A stretch of DNA of 26,041 bases from Syntrophobacteria bacterium (GCA_030145435.1 JAQYVQ010000120.1:1-26041); one strand, 5' to 3'. Counted from the first letter of the stretch, positions 1 through 8,345 are shown. Notes: generated by a model from the letters alone, not told the origin. A program made the numbers and translations.

Positions 1-1245
1 GAGCTTGGCCTGTAAGCTCAGTTTCAACTCCCCCACCTCGTCCAGGAAGAGGGTGCCTCCGTCCGCCGTGTCCAGGTAGCCGCGCTTGTCCGCGTAGGCT
101 CCGGTAAAGGCCCCTTTCTTGTGGCCGAAGAATTCGCTCTCAAGGAGGTGCTCCGGGATAGCGGCGCAGTTTACCGGTACGAACGGCTTCTGGGAGCGGG
201 TGCTCATATCGTGGATCGCCTTTGCGACCAGTTCCTTTCCGGTACCCGAGTCTCCGTAGATGATGACGTTCGCATTCGTTGCGGCAGCGCTCAGGATGCG
301 TTCGTAGACCTCTTGCATCGCACGGCTCTTGCCGATGATATTGCCCAGCCGGAATCGGTCTTTGATGGAAGAGCGGAGGTTGATGTTCTCCCTCCTCAAA
401 TGCTCCGCGTCCTGCTGCATCGTGATTTCTCTCAACTTCGCCTCTGTGATGTCCCGAACGGTCATGAAAACGGTGGGAAGGCTGTTCCACTGGATCAGGG
501 CGGCTCGCCCCTCTATCCAGATCTCGCCGTCCGATTTCGTCCGCCAACGGGTTTCAAAAGGCCTCTCTGTGGAGACACCCCGTTCAAGGGCCTCCAACAT
601 GTCGTGCAAATACGTGTCCGATCCCGATGCAGCGAGGGAAACCGCGCTCTTGCCGAGGAGTTCCTTCGATTCATCGTAGCCGAGCATGGACGCCAATGCG
701 TCGTTAACGAACACGATTCTCGACTCATGGGCAAGAACCACGCCGACGGTCATCCGCTCTGCGAGCATGCGGTAGAAGGCCTCGCTTTCGCGCAAGGCGC
801 CCGTTGCATGTTTGAGTGCACTCAAGTCCGTGCCGATCCCGAGAACGTACGAACTGTCCCGCATCCTGGCGCTCGTTCCGGAGAAGAAATAAGGGATTCG
901 CTCCCCGTCCTTGGTTGCCACATCCGCCTCGACAGTTGCCGCACCGGTTGCCAGGGCCTTTCGTATCGCTCCCAGAATCCTCTGTGCGTCTTCTCCCACG
1001 AACATGTCCATGACCGTCTTTGTAAATACTTCTTCCGACGAATACCCGGTAACCTCTTCCAGGTTCTTGTTCCAGTTCTGGAATTTCAGGTCGTCCTCGA
1101 TCACATAGAAGACTCCCGGCAGGCTCCGGATCAGCATCTCGAAGAACTGACTCTTCCTTTCGAAAGACATCACCGAACGCTCGAGTTCGGCAATCCTCTT
1201 CTCCGATCCCTTTGCCGGTGGCTTAACGGTCCGATTTTCGCCCAT
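1..1245 (-). CDS. Sigma-54-dependent activator, PAS-PAS-AAA+ (3' end cut by window edge)
   Basis: This is the first 415 codons of an enhancer-binding protein that would activate RNA polymerase-sigma54. The frame is open without a stop from the ATG at 1245 to base 1. Two PAS-like sensor segments lie at about residues 35-145 and 155-270 (sharing FFEMLIRSLPGVFY with the second activator here), followed by a linker with EHLRREN and the AAA+ domain. Walker A GDSGTGKE is at 331-338, the sigma54-contacting GAFTGA loop at 378-383, and the Walker B region GGTLFLDEVGEL at 396-407. The end of the AAA+ domain and any Fis-type HTH lie beyond the edge. The start is supported by GGAGGG just upstream. It is a close paralogue of the complete protein at 15938-17776, strongest in the AAA+ domain. 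The PAS ligand is unknown; a hydrocarbon or a pathway intermediate is only a guess. Confidence 0.93.
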   Translation of the reverse strand, partial: MGENRTVKPPAKGSEKRIAELERSVMSFERKSQFFEMLIRSLPGVFYVIEDDLKFQNWNKNLEEVTGYSSEEVFTKTVMDMFVGEDAQRILGAIRKALATGAATVEADVATKDGERIPYFFSGTSARMRDSSYVLGIGTDLSALKHATGALRESEAFYRMLAERMTVGVVLAHESRIVFVNDALASMLGYDESKELLGKSAVSLAASGSDTYLHDMLEALERGVSTERPFETRWRTKSDGEIWIEGRAALIQWNSLPTVFMTVRDITEAKLREITMQQDAEHLRRENINLRSSIKDRFRLGNIIGKSRAMQEVYERILSAAATNANVIIYGDSGTGKELVAKAIHDMSTRSQKPFVPVNCAAIPEHLLESEFFGHKKGAFTGAYADKRGYLDTADGGTLFLDEVGELKLSLQAKL

Positions 1246-1289
1246 GCACGCCCTCCATGGGTGGAATATAGCATGAAACCCGTGTCCGG

Positions 1290-1312
1290 AAAACCGGCCC
1301 CAGAAGGGGCCG
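1290..1312 (-). terminator. Terminator-like hairpin after the long minus-strand operon
   Basis: Bases 1295-1301 and 1306-1312 form a 7-bp GC-only stem (CGGCCCC/GGGGCCG) with a 4-base loop. On the minus strand it is followed by G then TTTT (1293-1290). It sits between the stop of the VWA gene (1455) and the start of the activator (1245), where an operon end would fall. The short T run makes it a weak intrinsic terminator; it could also be an attenuator. Confidence 0.4.
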
Positions 1313-1319
1313 TCTGGAA

Positions 1320-1360
1320 ATCGGGCACGGGCACTGGCCTTCGGCCTAGGCACGGGCACG
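1320..1360. repeat. GGGCACGGGCAC-type direct repeats around a small hairpin
   Basis: Two copies of a GGCACGGGCAC-like sequence (about 1323-1334 and 1349-1360) flank GGCC-TTC-GGCC at 1336-1346. It lies in the 209-base gap between the VWA gene and the left-edge activator. The rest of that gap holds a 7-bp palindrome at 1395-1411 and a TATATT on the minus strand near 1265-1270 that could be a weak -10 element for the activator. I see no gene in the gap. Confidence 0.45.
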
Positions 1361-1454
1361 AATTCTTGCTGGAAACGGCAGAGCCCTGTATTCTCACCGG
1401 CATGGCCGGTGGTTTAGTCTTTTCAATTAGCAGGCAGGGAGGTCGTGGAGTTAC

Positions 1455-3161
1455 TCAGACGCGGCCCTGCCGGATCGGGAAGAGAATCCGCTGCCGGAGC
1501 AGGCGTTCCAGGACGAGGGGCAGGGTGCGTATGGTCTTCATGAAGTAGAGGCGGTCAAAGGCGAAGCATTCGCGCAGGAAATCCTTTGTCTGCTGACTGC
1601 ATCCGCAACCGATTGTGAATAGCTCGATCGCGTTTCGTTCACAGAACTCGACCGCCTCGCTGAGGCGCACCCCGCAGTTGGAGGCACCGTCGGTGATGTG
1701 GATGATGAGGCTCCGGTGGCGCCTTTCCCGAAGGGTAACCGCTGCGGCCATGATGGCCTGGCCCGAGGGGGTTCGTCCGGAGGGCACGACCGTGTAGAGA
1801 TCCCCTCCATGGTAGAGTTGGGTGAGGGTGCAGCGGTTCCTCTCCTCGTGGTAGGCGTAGATGTCGACCCGGTTTCTCGACCCTTTGGAAGCCTCCGCGA
1901 GGGAGGCAAAGGCCTTTTCCGCGACGGGCCAGGGCTTCTGACGTGCCCCTTTCCCGGCCATGGAGGCCGAGCCGTCCGCCACAAGGCAGATCTGCCAGGA
2001 GTGCTCAGAGGTTGGGGGTTCCCTGGTCTTGAATACCTTTCCGTCGATCGGCACGCGATGGAGTCGACGGGCGTCGAGGTTACCCTCGATCAATCCCCTT
2101 CTCACGCGCCTCCTTCGCACCCTTCTGACGAGGGACTCCTGTTCGCTGAAGATCCTCTTGAGCTGCCTGACGAGCAAAGGGTCCGGCTGCATGGCCATCC
2201 TGGCGGTTCCCTGCCTGACGCGGGTTCTCATCGACCCGGCCTCAGGGTCTTCCACCGCAACGAGGATGGTCCGGGTCAGGTCGGTCTCTTGATCTTCGAC
2301 GAGCTTCATGACCTCCTCGGCGAGGTCCGGCTCCAGGCCTTGAGTCTCCTCCCTTTCGTCTCCTTCGTTCTCTCTTTCTGCCTCGTCCGTGTTTTCCGGC
2401 TCTGGCAACCGCCCCTCCGGCGCGGCTTCGTCGAACATATTGATCGCGTCGGGGGAGGAGGCAAAGTCCTCCCATTGGGAGAGGATCTCCTGCAAGGACG
2501 TCCAGGTTTTCAGGTAGAGATCGACTCTCCTCTCCCTTCTCTCGGCCGGGGAAGAGAGAGAAACAACCTCCCGGATGACTCGGGTGCATTCCCGAAGTCG
2601 ATCGAGGGGGTCGTTGTAGTAGTGGTGAAGGGGTTCGGGCAATGGGCCGCGGGTCTCTCTCGTTCTCCAGGCAAGGGCCAGGCTTTCGGCACTTGGGGGC
2701 AATGTCGGGTCCCTGGTCTCTTTCATCCTGTCGTTCTTCCAGAAGCTCGAAAGATACAGGGACCAGACCCTGGGCCTTGTCAGTTCGTCAATGTAGATGT
2801 CTTCTGCTGCCTGGACAAAGGCTTCGAGAAAGGGAGCGAAGTTCTCGGGCAGGTCCGATACCCCCTGCTGCACCTTGCCGACAACCCATTCCCTCCACTC
2901 GAGGGAGGAAAGGCCTTCGTGCACCACCTGGCCGACGAGGATGTCAAAGGTTTTGGACGGGATGGGGTAGGCTCGGTCGACCACGTCCGGGTCCAGAGTG
3001 ATCGAGTTGGTGTCCGTTGCCTGCATGCCTTTCCAAAAGACAGGCTTGACGTTTTTTCCAAGGTGGGCTGCCACCTTGCGCAAGGCCCTCAGGCTCAGGC
3101 CGAGTTCGGTGGGCGGGTGCTGTGAGACGTTTCTTCGCCAGTATCGGGAGTACGTGACCAT
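1455..3161 (-). CDS. VWA-domain protein, NorD/CoxE/CobT-like (VWA copy 1)
   Basis: A 568-aa cytoplasmic-looking protein with no signal peptide. The C-terminal third (about 385-560) is a von Willebrand A domain with an intact metal-ion adhesion site: DGSAS at 396-400, a conserved Thr region around 462-466, and TDG at 490-492. Residues 245-300 are acidic and low in complexity. The N-terminal region resembles the putative metallopeptidase part of VWA/DUF2201-type proteins, but the HExxH position reads HEGLS (81-85), so the second zinc ligand is missing; AAEDIYID follows at 118-125. It starts 9 bases after the MoxR-type ATPase stop. MoxR-VWA pairs such as NorQ/NorD, CbbQ/CbbO and CoxD/CoxE remodel or activate metalloenzymes; a GRE or mutase client here is inference. 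It is a paralogue of 12877-14595. Confidence 0.85.
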   Translation of the reverse strand: MVTYSRYWRRNVSQHPPTELGLSLRALRKVAAHLGKNVKPVFWKGMQATDTNSITLDPDVVDRAYPIPSKTFDILVGQVVHEGLSSLEWREWVVGKVQQGVSDLPENFAPFLEAFVQAAEDIYIDELTRPRVWSLYLSSFWKNDRMKETRDPTLPPSAESLALAWRTRETRGPLPEPLHHYYNDPLDRLRECTRVIREVVSLSSPAERRERRVDLYLKTWTSLQEILSQWEDFASSPDAINMFDEAAPEGRLPEPENTDEAERENEGDEREETQGLEPDLAEEVMKLVEDQETDLTRTILVAVEDPEAGSMRTRVRQGTARMAMQPDPLLVRQLKRIFSEQESLVRRVRRRRVRRGLIEGNLDARRLHRVPIDGKVFKTREPPTSEHSWQICLVADGSASMAGKGARQKPWPVAEKAFASLAEASKGSRNRVDIYAYHEERNRCTLTQLYHGGDLYTVVPSGRTPSGQAIMAAAVTLRERRHRSLIIHITDGASNCGVRLSEAVEFCERNAIELFTIGCGCSQQTKDFLRECFAFDRLYFMKTIRTLPLVLERLLRQRILFPIRQGRV

Positions 3162-3170
3162 GCCAGATTC

Positions 3171-4037
3171 TCAGCCGGACGCGCCGTAGGGCAAGTACAG
3201 AATGTAGCGGTCCGCCGTTGTCTCGGTTTCACCTGTCTCCACCTGGACGGCCAGGAGCAGGGATTCCAGGGTGTCCTTGGAGATCTGAAGGCTGTAGACG
3301 AGCGCCTCCCTCAACGATGCGCCAAGGGCGACGAGTTCGGCGATCATCAGGCTGTGCCGAATGGACACGCCTATGCCGAGCTGTTCGTTGTTTCGTATGC
3401 CGTTCACAATCCTCAAGACGTCATCCGTTTGGGATGGGTCCAGACCGGTCTTCCTGACCAGGACCTCCTTTTCCACATCGTGGGGTAAATACTCCAGATG
3501 GATCCGGTAGAATCGGTCCTTCAGGGCTGCATCGAGCGCCTCCGTTCCAGTAAACTCATCCCCCTCATTCATGGTTGCGAAAAACATGACCTGCGGGGCG
3601 ACCTCTACAAAGCCGAGTTCGTCAATCCAGATGCTCCGGTCTTCCGACAGCACGGAGAAGAGTTCGTTCAGGGCATGAGGGGTTTCCGATCGGTTGATCT
3701 CCTCCAGGTGCACCACACATCCCGGCGTCTGGATCGCCTTCGGGAAGAGGAACTCCTGATAATAGGTCTCACCACCTTTGAGCCGCTGCTGACCGAAAAG
3801 CTGGCCGGACTCGAGCAGGAGCCCGACCTGAAAAGTCGCCATGGGTCTCTGGTAGATGTGGGCGAATTGCCGGACGAGGGTTGATTTTCCGCACCCCTGA
3901 GTTCCGGTGGTCAGGATGTTTACCGGATGCCTCTCCGACATCTTTTGAAATCTTTCGAGGTTTGCCCTGTCCTCGTCCAGGATGAAAAAGTTCGGGTCCA
4001 GAGGGGGAATTCTCAGTTGTTTGGCGTCTGCCGTCAT
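3171..4037 (-). CDS. MoxR-family AAA+ ATPase, BssE/NorQ-like (copy 1)
   Basis: A 288-aa AAA+ ATPase. Walker A is TQGCGKSTL near residues 45-53, Walker B is VVHLEEINR, a sensor-1-like FFATMNEGDEF follows, and the arginine-finger region is ALKDRFYRIHL. The start at 4037 is chosen because AAAGGGAG lies directly upstream; the frame is open further upstream, but that stretch overlaps the carboxyltransferase end. It matches the size and motif order of BssE, the ATPase of benzylsuccinate synthase operons, and of NorQ/CbbQ. It lies 43 bases after the carboxyltransferase and 9 bases before the VWA gene, forming a classic ATPase-VWA pair. The probable role is ATP-driven assembly or reactivation of an enzyme of this pathway. 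A second copy is at 23652-24500; by eye the two share more than half their residues. Confidence 0.9.
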   Translation of the reverse strand: MTADAKQLRIPPLDPNFFILDEDRANLERFQKMSERHPVNILTTGTQGCGKSTLVRQFAHIYQRPMATFQVGLLLESGQLFGQQRLKGGETYYQEFLFPKAIQTPGCVVHLEEINRSETPHALNELFSVLSEDRSIWIDELGFVEVAPQVMFFATMNEGDEFTGTEALDAALKDRFYRIHLEYLPHDVEKEVLVRKTGLDPSQTDDVLRIVNGIRNNEQLGIGVSIRHSLMIAELVALGASLREALVYSLQISKDTLESLLLAVQVETGETETTADRYILYLPYGASG

Positions 4038-4080
4038 CTCACTCCCTTTCCGGGCTTCCGTCCGCGAGCTAGAGTCTACT

Positions 4081-5655
4081 TCATAGAGGCATATTGCCGT
4101 GCCTTTTGGGCGGCCTCTGGACCTTTTTTCGCTCGAGCACCTTGAAGGCACGGACCAGATATCGCCTCGTCTCGGCTGGGGTCACCACATCTTCCACATT
4201 CAGGTTCGCGTTGACCTCGTAGATCGGGTTGGCATAGGTTTCTTTGTATTCCCTGAGCTTTTCCTCGAGATACTCCTTCGTGGCACCCTCGTCCCGGCTG
4301 TGAATGAGCATCACGGCCTGCTCCGCACCCAGGATTCCTGTCTCCATGATCGGCCAGTAGAGCACCCGATCGGACCCAAGCCCGGGAAGGACGCCCATTC
4401 CGAGATTTCCTCCTCCGTAAGCCTTCCGTAGGACGACGACGATGCGTGGCACGGTCGCCTCACACAGTGCATAGAGCACTTTTGCCCCGTGTCGGATGAT
4501 CCCCGTGTGTTCCTGGTTCGACCCGGGCATATAGGCCGGGGTGTCGACGAGAAGGATGAGCGGAATGTTGTAACAGTCGCAGAAGCGGATGAACCTTGCC
4601 TGCTTGTCCGAGCTGTCCACGGTCAGGCATCCGGCCCTTACCATGGGCTGGTTGGCCACGACGCCCACGGTCTTGCCGTCCAACCGGCCGAAACCGACTA
4701 TGACCTCGCCGGCAAACTCCTTCTTCACCTCGAGGAAGTCACCGTTGTCGACGAGGGCGTTGATCACCTGGTGCACGTCAAAGGGTTTGTTCGGAGCGGT
4801 GGGCACGATGTGGTTAAGCTCGTCACTGGACCTGTTCGGGTCGTCCCCTGTGGTGTAGATGGGCGGCTTTTCATCACAGTTCAGGGGAAGGAAGCTGAGC
4901 ATGCGGCGGATGTCGTTCAACAGCTCCTTCTCGTCCTTGCACCGGAAGTCACAGACCCCGCTCTTTTCTGCGTGGACCTTGGCCCCCCCGAGGGCCTCCA
5001 TGCTGATCTCTTCGCCGGTCACCATCTTGACCACCCGGGGGCCCGTGATGCACATGTGGCTCGTGTTATCGACCATATAGATGAAATCGGTCAGGGCGGG
5101 TGAATAGACCGAAATACCGCTGCAGGTCCCCATGATGCCCGAGACCTGGGGGACGACTCCGGAGGCGAGGGTGTTTGGGAAGAAGACGGAACCCCCGTGC
5201 TTTTCGTTGATGAACGAGAAATGGGTGCGCTTCTTGACGCTATACCAGTCCAGGTCTCGAGAAGTTGGAAGCCTTGCGCCGGGGCCTTCGTGCAGGCCGA
5301 TCAGGGGGACCCGCATTTCCAGGGCACGTTCGATGGTTCGGTACATCTTGTACCCGTGTTCGATGCCGATCGATCCTCCAAGAACGGTCCGGTCCTGGGA
5401 ATAGACGAACACGGGGCGGCCATCGATTTCACCATTTCCGCAGACGATTCCATCGCCGGGCACGTTCAAGGCGTGACCCGCGAGCATGTTCATCTCCATC
5501 AGGCTGTCCGGGTCGAGGAGCGTCTCCACGCGCTCACGGGCCGTGAGCTTTCCCTCTGCGTGGTGCTTGGCGACCTTCTCCCGGCCGCCGGCCTGGCGTA
5601 CCTTTTCCCGCGCTTCCTCGAGTTCCTTCAGCCTTTTTTCCAAAAACGGGTCCAT
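4081..5655 (-). CDS. Acyl-CoA carboxylase/decarboxylase carboxyltransferase subunit (PccB/MmdA family)
   Basis: 524 aa, the usual length of propionyl-CoA carboxylase beta or methylmalonyl-CoA decarboxylase alpha. The N-terminal GKLTARERVETLLDP block, the biotin/acyl-CoA-site segment LIGLHEGPGARL, and the C-terminal DTPAYMPGSNQEHTGIIRHG and RKAYGGG blocks are typical. Two oxyanion-hole segments are atypical: GTCSGI at 176-181 where the family usually has GPCAGG, and AYGGGN at 412-417 where it usually has AYGGAY. The start is set by GGAGGAGAG before the ATG at 5655. No biotin carboxylase or biotin carrier gene is in the window, so the partner must lie elsewhere. In an alkylsuccinate pathway it would decarboxylate the branched malonyl-CoA made by the mutase and pass CO2 to biotin. 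The family call is firm; the substrate is inference. Confidence 0.93.
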   Translation of the reverse strand: MDPFLEKRLKELEEAREKVRQAGGREKVAKHHAEGKLTARERVETLLDPDSLMEMNMLAGHALNVPGDGIVCGNGEIDGRPVFVYSQDRTVLGGSIGIEHGYKMYRTIERALEMRVPLIGLHEGPGARLPTSRDLDWYSVKKRTHFSFINEKHGGSVFFPNTLASGVVPQVSGIMGTCSGISVYSPALTDFIYMVDNTSHMCITGPRVVKMVTGEEISMEALGGAKVHAEKSGVCDFRCKDEKELLNDIRRMLSFLPLNCDEKPPIYTTGDDPNRSSDELNHIVPTAPNKPFDVHQVINALVDNGDFLEVKKEFAGEVIVGFGRLDGKTVGVVANQPMVRAGCLTVDSSDKQARFIRFCDCYNIPLILLVDTPAYMPGSNQEHTGIIRHGAKVLYALCEATVPRIVVVLRKAYGGGNLGMGVLPGLGSDRVLYWPIMETGILGAEQAVMLIHSRDEGATKEYLEEKLREYKETYANPIYEVNANLNVEDVVTPAETRRYLVRAFKVLERKKVQRPPKRHGNMPL

Positions 5656-5759
5656 GTCTCTCCTCCCCCCCGCTCTGTAACTTCCTTCGCTCCCGGTTCC
5701 ATCGTCGCATGATCTGCCGTCCCAGTGACGGCCGTCTACAGTTTTCCACTCGACCCCGA

Positions 5760-5790
5760 GGTCAAAGGACAAAGGTCAAAGGTGAAAGGG
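5760..5790 (+). repeat. AAAGGTC heptamer array, left arm of an inverted pair
   Basis: Tandem 7-base units of the type CAAAGGA/CAAAGGT/GAAAGGG. They face an opposite-orientation array at 5847-5882, so the transcript of this 183-base gap, upstream of the carboxyltransferase gene, could fold into a long imperfect hairpin. I see no gene in 5656-5838. Confidence 0.75.
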
Positions 5791-5838
5791 ATGGATCAAA
5801 TATTGAAGAGTGAATCAACGGATGCCTTCATCAGGACT

Positions 5839-6468
5839 TCAACCACCCCTTTGACCTTCGACCTTTGACCTTTGACCTTTGGTCTGCAGTTCTGCCGCTT
5901 TCTCGGCTTCTTCTATCGACGCATACCCGTGGCTCTTGACCATGTTTTCGTAGATCGCCTGCGTCAAGTTTCGATCGTTGGCCAGGCTCTCCGTCACGTC
6001 TCTGTAAAGATGAGCCAGCGTGTCGGCCGAATAGGTTTCCAGTTCGCCTCGAAGGTAGTTCACGAAGGAGGTTGTCTGGAGAGCCTCTTCCCCTTCCTCC
6101 AAGGGACGTCCCCGCTTCATCAGATAGGGGTATTTGGCCATCATCTCTTTCTGCCATGCGAGCTGGATGGCAACGATCTGGTCGAGCAGGTTGTCCACCA
6201 GGATGTCGTCGTGGAGCTTCGGGATCAGGTCTTCCATACGAGCGTACTTCAGGGTCATCAGATTCTGGCCTTGCTCAACCGCCTTTTCCAGATCCTCCCG
6301 GTACGAGGCCAGGGTCTGCTCAGACCAGACGGAAAATTGCGCCGCCCGGGTCATGCGGAACCCTTCCGGGTCCTGCTGGCAGGAAACCGGCTCCTGGGCA
6401 CGGACGGAGAGAAACATCTGGAGCTCTTTCTCGAGGATCTCTTGAATCAGTTCGTCTCTTACTCCCAT
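5839..6468 (-). CDS. DUF4125-family protein
   Basis: A 209-aa soluble protein with no signal peptide or membrane segment. It has the signature I associate with DUF4125: an N-terminal LIQEILEKELQMF helix, VSCQQDPEGFRMTRAAQF, WSEQTLASYREDL and LMTLKYARMEDLIP. Cys, Gln and Asp of SCQQD and the KYARM motif look like functional residues, but the family has no established reaction known to me. The start at 6468 is chosen for GAGGA just upstream; the open frame further upstream overlaps the epimerase gene. Its last 14 residues (KGQRSKVEGQRGG-type) are encoded by a tandem heptamer repeat that has run into the 3' end. It is 10 bases after the epimerase stop, in the same operon as a DUF4037 and a TPR protein. 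Confidence 0.8.
   Translation of the reverse strand: MGVRDELIQEILEKELQMFLSVRAQEPVSCQQDPEGFRMTRAAQFSVWSEQTLASYREDLEKAVEQGQNLMTLKYARMEDLIPKLHDDILVDNLLDQIVAIQLAWQKEMMAKYPYLMKRGRPLEEGEEALQTTSFVNYLRGELETYSADTLAHLYRDVTESLANDRNLTQAIYENMVKSHGYASIEEAEKAAELQTKGQRSKVEGQRGG
5847..5882 (-). repeat. AAAGGTC heptamer array translated as a protein tail
   Basis: Four 7-base units (CTTTGAC, CTTCGAC, CTTTGAC, CTTTGAC on the plus strand) plus a partial fifth. On the minus strand they encode the end of the DUF4125 protein with a 7-residue period (KGQRSKV). It is inverted relative to 5760-5790. Related arrays lie at 18612-18625 and 23594-23628. Confidence 0.8.
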
Positions 6469-6478
6469 AGGTCGTTCC

Positions 6479-7405
6479 TCATTCAGAATGCGTTTTTGTC
6501 TGTCGGTACCAACCATACGTCTTCTGCATGCCGGCTGTGAATGAAGTGTATTGAAAACCAAGGGTCTGGCGAACCAGATCCCCGGAATAGATGAGATGGC
6601 TGTCCAGAGGGAAGGGGAGGGGAATCCTCTTCGCATCGATCTCCGAGACAGGCATTGCACGGGTCGGAATCGTTCGTTCCGTGATCGCTTCTAGGACCTC
6701 GACGAGCCTTTCGTATGAAATCAACTCTTCTGCAGACAGGTTGAAGGCCTTCCCAAAGGTTTCCGGATTGCCCATGCACCGTACGATGATTTCAGACACG
6801 TCCCAGACCGAAACAAACTGGAAGAGGGCGAGTTCATTGTCCGGAAGGATGACGATCTGGTTCTGATCGATCAGGTCGAAGAAGTATCCTTCCCTGGGTG
6901 CATAGTTGTACTGCCCGTAGATGATCGAGGGGCGAAGGCACGTGCAGGGGAATCCGAGCTGCCGGGCGTGTGTGGAGACGGTCTGCTCGGCGAGCCATTT
7001 CTGAAACCCGTAACCGGCTGCAGGCCCCAATTCCGGTTGGGGCCCCGCAAGCTTGAGGCCGTTCTCCCGGATCGGTAGCGATCGTGTGGGGGCATACACG
7101 GAAGTGGTGCTGATAAAGATGTACTGTCCCACCGACCCACGGGGCAAGGCGAGAACCACGTTTCGAACATCCTTGGGCGTGTATCCGCAGAAGTCCACGA
7201 CCGCGTCCCAGGATAACGAGGGGAGGGCTTCGCGCAGGTGGGCTGTATTGTTCCTGTCGCAGACGATTTCCTCCACGCCTTCCAGACCCAGGGGGCGGTT
7301 TCCTCGATTCGCAACGACGACCCGGTAATCAGGATTCGGGGCGAGCGCCTCGACGAAGACCTTTCCCACGAAGTAGCTGCCACCGATGACGAGTACGTTT
7401 TTCAT
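6479..7405 (-). CDS. NAD-dependent epimerase/dehydratase (extended SDR)
   Basis: 308 aa. The N-terminal Rossmann motif is atypical but clear (VLVIGGSYFVGKVF), with ANRGN near the first beta-alpha turn, as in NAD(P)-binding sugar epimerases. The catalytic set is present: Ser/Thr in FISTTSVYAP and YGFQK as the YxxxK pair, followed by CLRPSIIYGQ, which is typical of extended SDRs. The substrate cannot be read from sequence; family members act on nucleotide sugars, and some of this single-domain GGSxxxG type act on RNA or have unknown substrates. It is tightly packed between DUF4037 (13 bases upstream) and DUF4125 (10 bases downstream), so it probably belongs to that accessory module rather than to the acyl-CoA chemistry. 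Confidence 0.85.
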   Translation of the reverse strand: MKNVLVIGGSYFVGKVFVEALAPNPDYRVVVANRGNRPLGLEGVEEIVCDRNNTAHLREALPSLSWDAVVDFCGYTPKDVRNVVLALPRGSVGQYIFISTTSVYAPTRSLPIRENGLKLAGPQPELGPAAGYGFQKWLAEQTVSTHARQLGFPCTCLRPSIIYGQYNYAPREGYFFDLIDQNQIVILPDNELALFQFVSVWDVSEIIVRCMGNPETFGKAFNLSAEELISYERLVEVLEAITERTIPTRAMPVSEIDAKRIPLPFPLDSHLIYSGDLVRQTLGFQYTSFTAGMQKTYGWYRQTKTHSE

Positions 7406-7418
7406 GGGACCGTACGCC

Positions 7419-8345
7419 TTAGCCTACCCATACGTTACGCCCCCGCAATGAGGCATCCTGGATCGTCGCCTGGATGACGGGCCCGTGGTCCGGGAGAAAT
7501 GTGCTGTCGTGTGTGGAGAGCATCTGTCGGCCGAATTCCTGGATCAGGGCTGCGCAGATTTCCTCGATCCGCTCTTCCTTCCTCGCAAAGTCCGATTCCG
7601 TAATGAGATCGCTGATCCTGTCACGGATCCATGCTCCAAGGAGGGGAAGGTCCCCCACGGCCCGATGCATCCACTTGTAGAAAGAGGTGTATCTTCGATT
7701 GAGGAGAAACACGACGGATATCACGTCCGCACAGAACTTGGTCTCCGCGTACTGGGCGGCGAAGAGTTCCCCCCTCTGCACACACCGGGGAAAGTTGTAC
7801 TGGCCCGCCTGTCCGATGGTCATGCTGCGAGCGGCTATCTTCTTGCGCCTCACATCTTCCGGATAGAAGGCCAGGAGGGCCACTCTCCACTCGGTAAACT
7901 CCCCCAGGGGATCCCGGAAGACCTTGCCGTTCGTGCAGGCCGCCAGCGAGTTCTCCGGCAAGATCAGCCACGTGTCGAGGTCCGCTGGAATCCGGTCCAG
8001 GCCGAGGAAGCGTTGGTAGAAACGGGCAACCTCGAAGACGCCGACCCTCCCATCGCCCCATTCGCTGGTCCGCCTCGGTCCGCACCCTTCAAAGGTTTTG
8101 GGAAGTCCGTCCAGGGCCGCCTGGAGCCTATCCGCGATTTCTTCATAATCCGGCTTGGACAGCCAAAGGCAGAACCCGGGTCCCCAGTCATGATCCCGGG
8201 AAACGGAATCGTCAAAACCGGAACACTCGGACCCGTCGCCTACGAGTCCGGCCGCCAGGCGATCCATGTAGGGGCCAAACTCCTGCTGGAGCATCGGGAA
8301 GCCGATTTCCTCGAAATAGCGTTCCGCCAGGTCCAAACCCTTCAT
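7419..8345 (-). CDS. DUF4037 protein, nucleotidyltransferase-like
   Basis: 308 aa. Near residues 35-60 it reads GDGSECSGFDDSVSRDHDWGPGF, which matches the DUF4037 signature; I read the nearby acidic DxxxSRDHD residues as a nucleotidyltransferase-like metal site. The remainder is alpha-helical with a FPRCVQRGELFAAQ segment and no membrane spans. The function is not established for the family as far as I know. Its ATG at 8345 directly abuts the TPR stop codon (8348-8346), so the two are probably translationally coupled. It is followed by the epimerase and DUF4125. The four genes look like one cassette inserted in the acyl-CoA operon. Confidence 0.8.
   Translation of the reverse strand: MKGLDLAERYFEEIGFPMLQQEFGPYMDRLAAGLVGDGSECSGFDDSVSRDHDWGPGFCLWLSKPDYEEIADRLQAALDGLPKTFEGCGPRRTSEWGDGRVGVFEVARFYQRFLGLDRIPADLDTWLILPENSLAACTNGKVFRDPLGEFTEWRVALLAFYPEDVRRKKIAARSMTIGQAGQYNFPRCVQRGELFAAQYAETKFCADVISVVFLLNRRYTSFYKWMHRAVGDLPLLGAWIRDRISDLITESDFARKEERIEEICAALIQEFGRQMLSTHDSTFLPDHGPVIQATIQDASLRGRNVWVG

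Noticed and set aside
1395..1411. Palindrome CACCGGC-ATG-GCCGGTG as a terminator
   Set aside because: No T run follows on the minus strand; the hairpin at 1295-1312 is the better candidate.
121..1548. Long plus-strand open frame of 475 codons
   Set aside because: It is antisense to the sigma-54 activator, whose minus-strand frame carries all the AAA+ motifs; the plus-strand product has no recognisable domain and odd composition.
1698..3125. Long plus-strand open frame opposite the VWA gene
   Set aside because: Shadow of a GC-rich coding strand; the minus strand has the VWA metal-site motifs.
5760..5882. Heptamer arrays as a CRISPR array
   Set aside because: The units are 7 bases without spacers.
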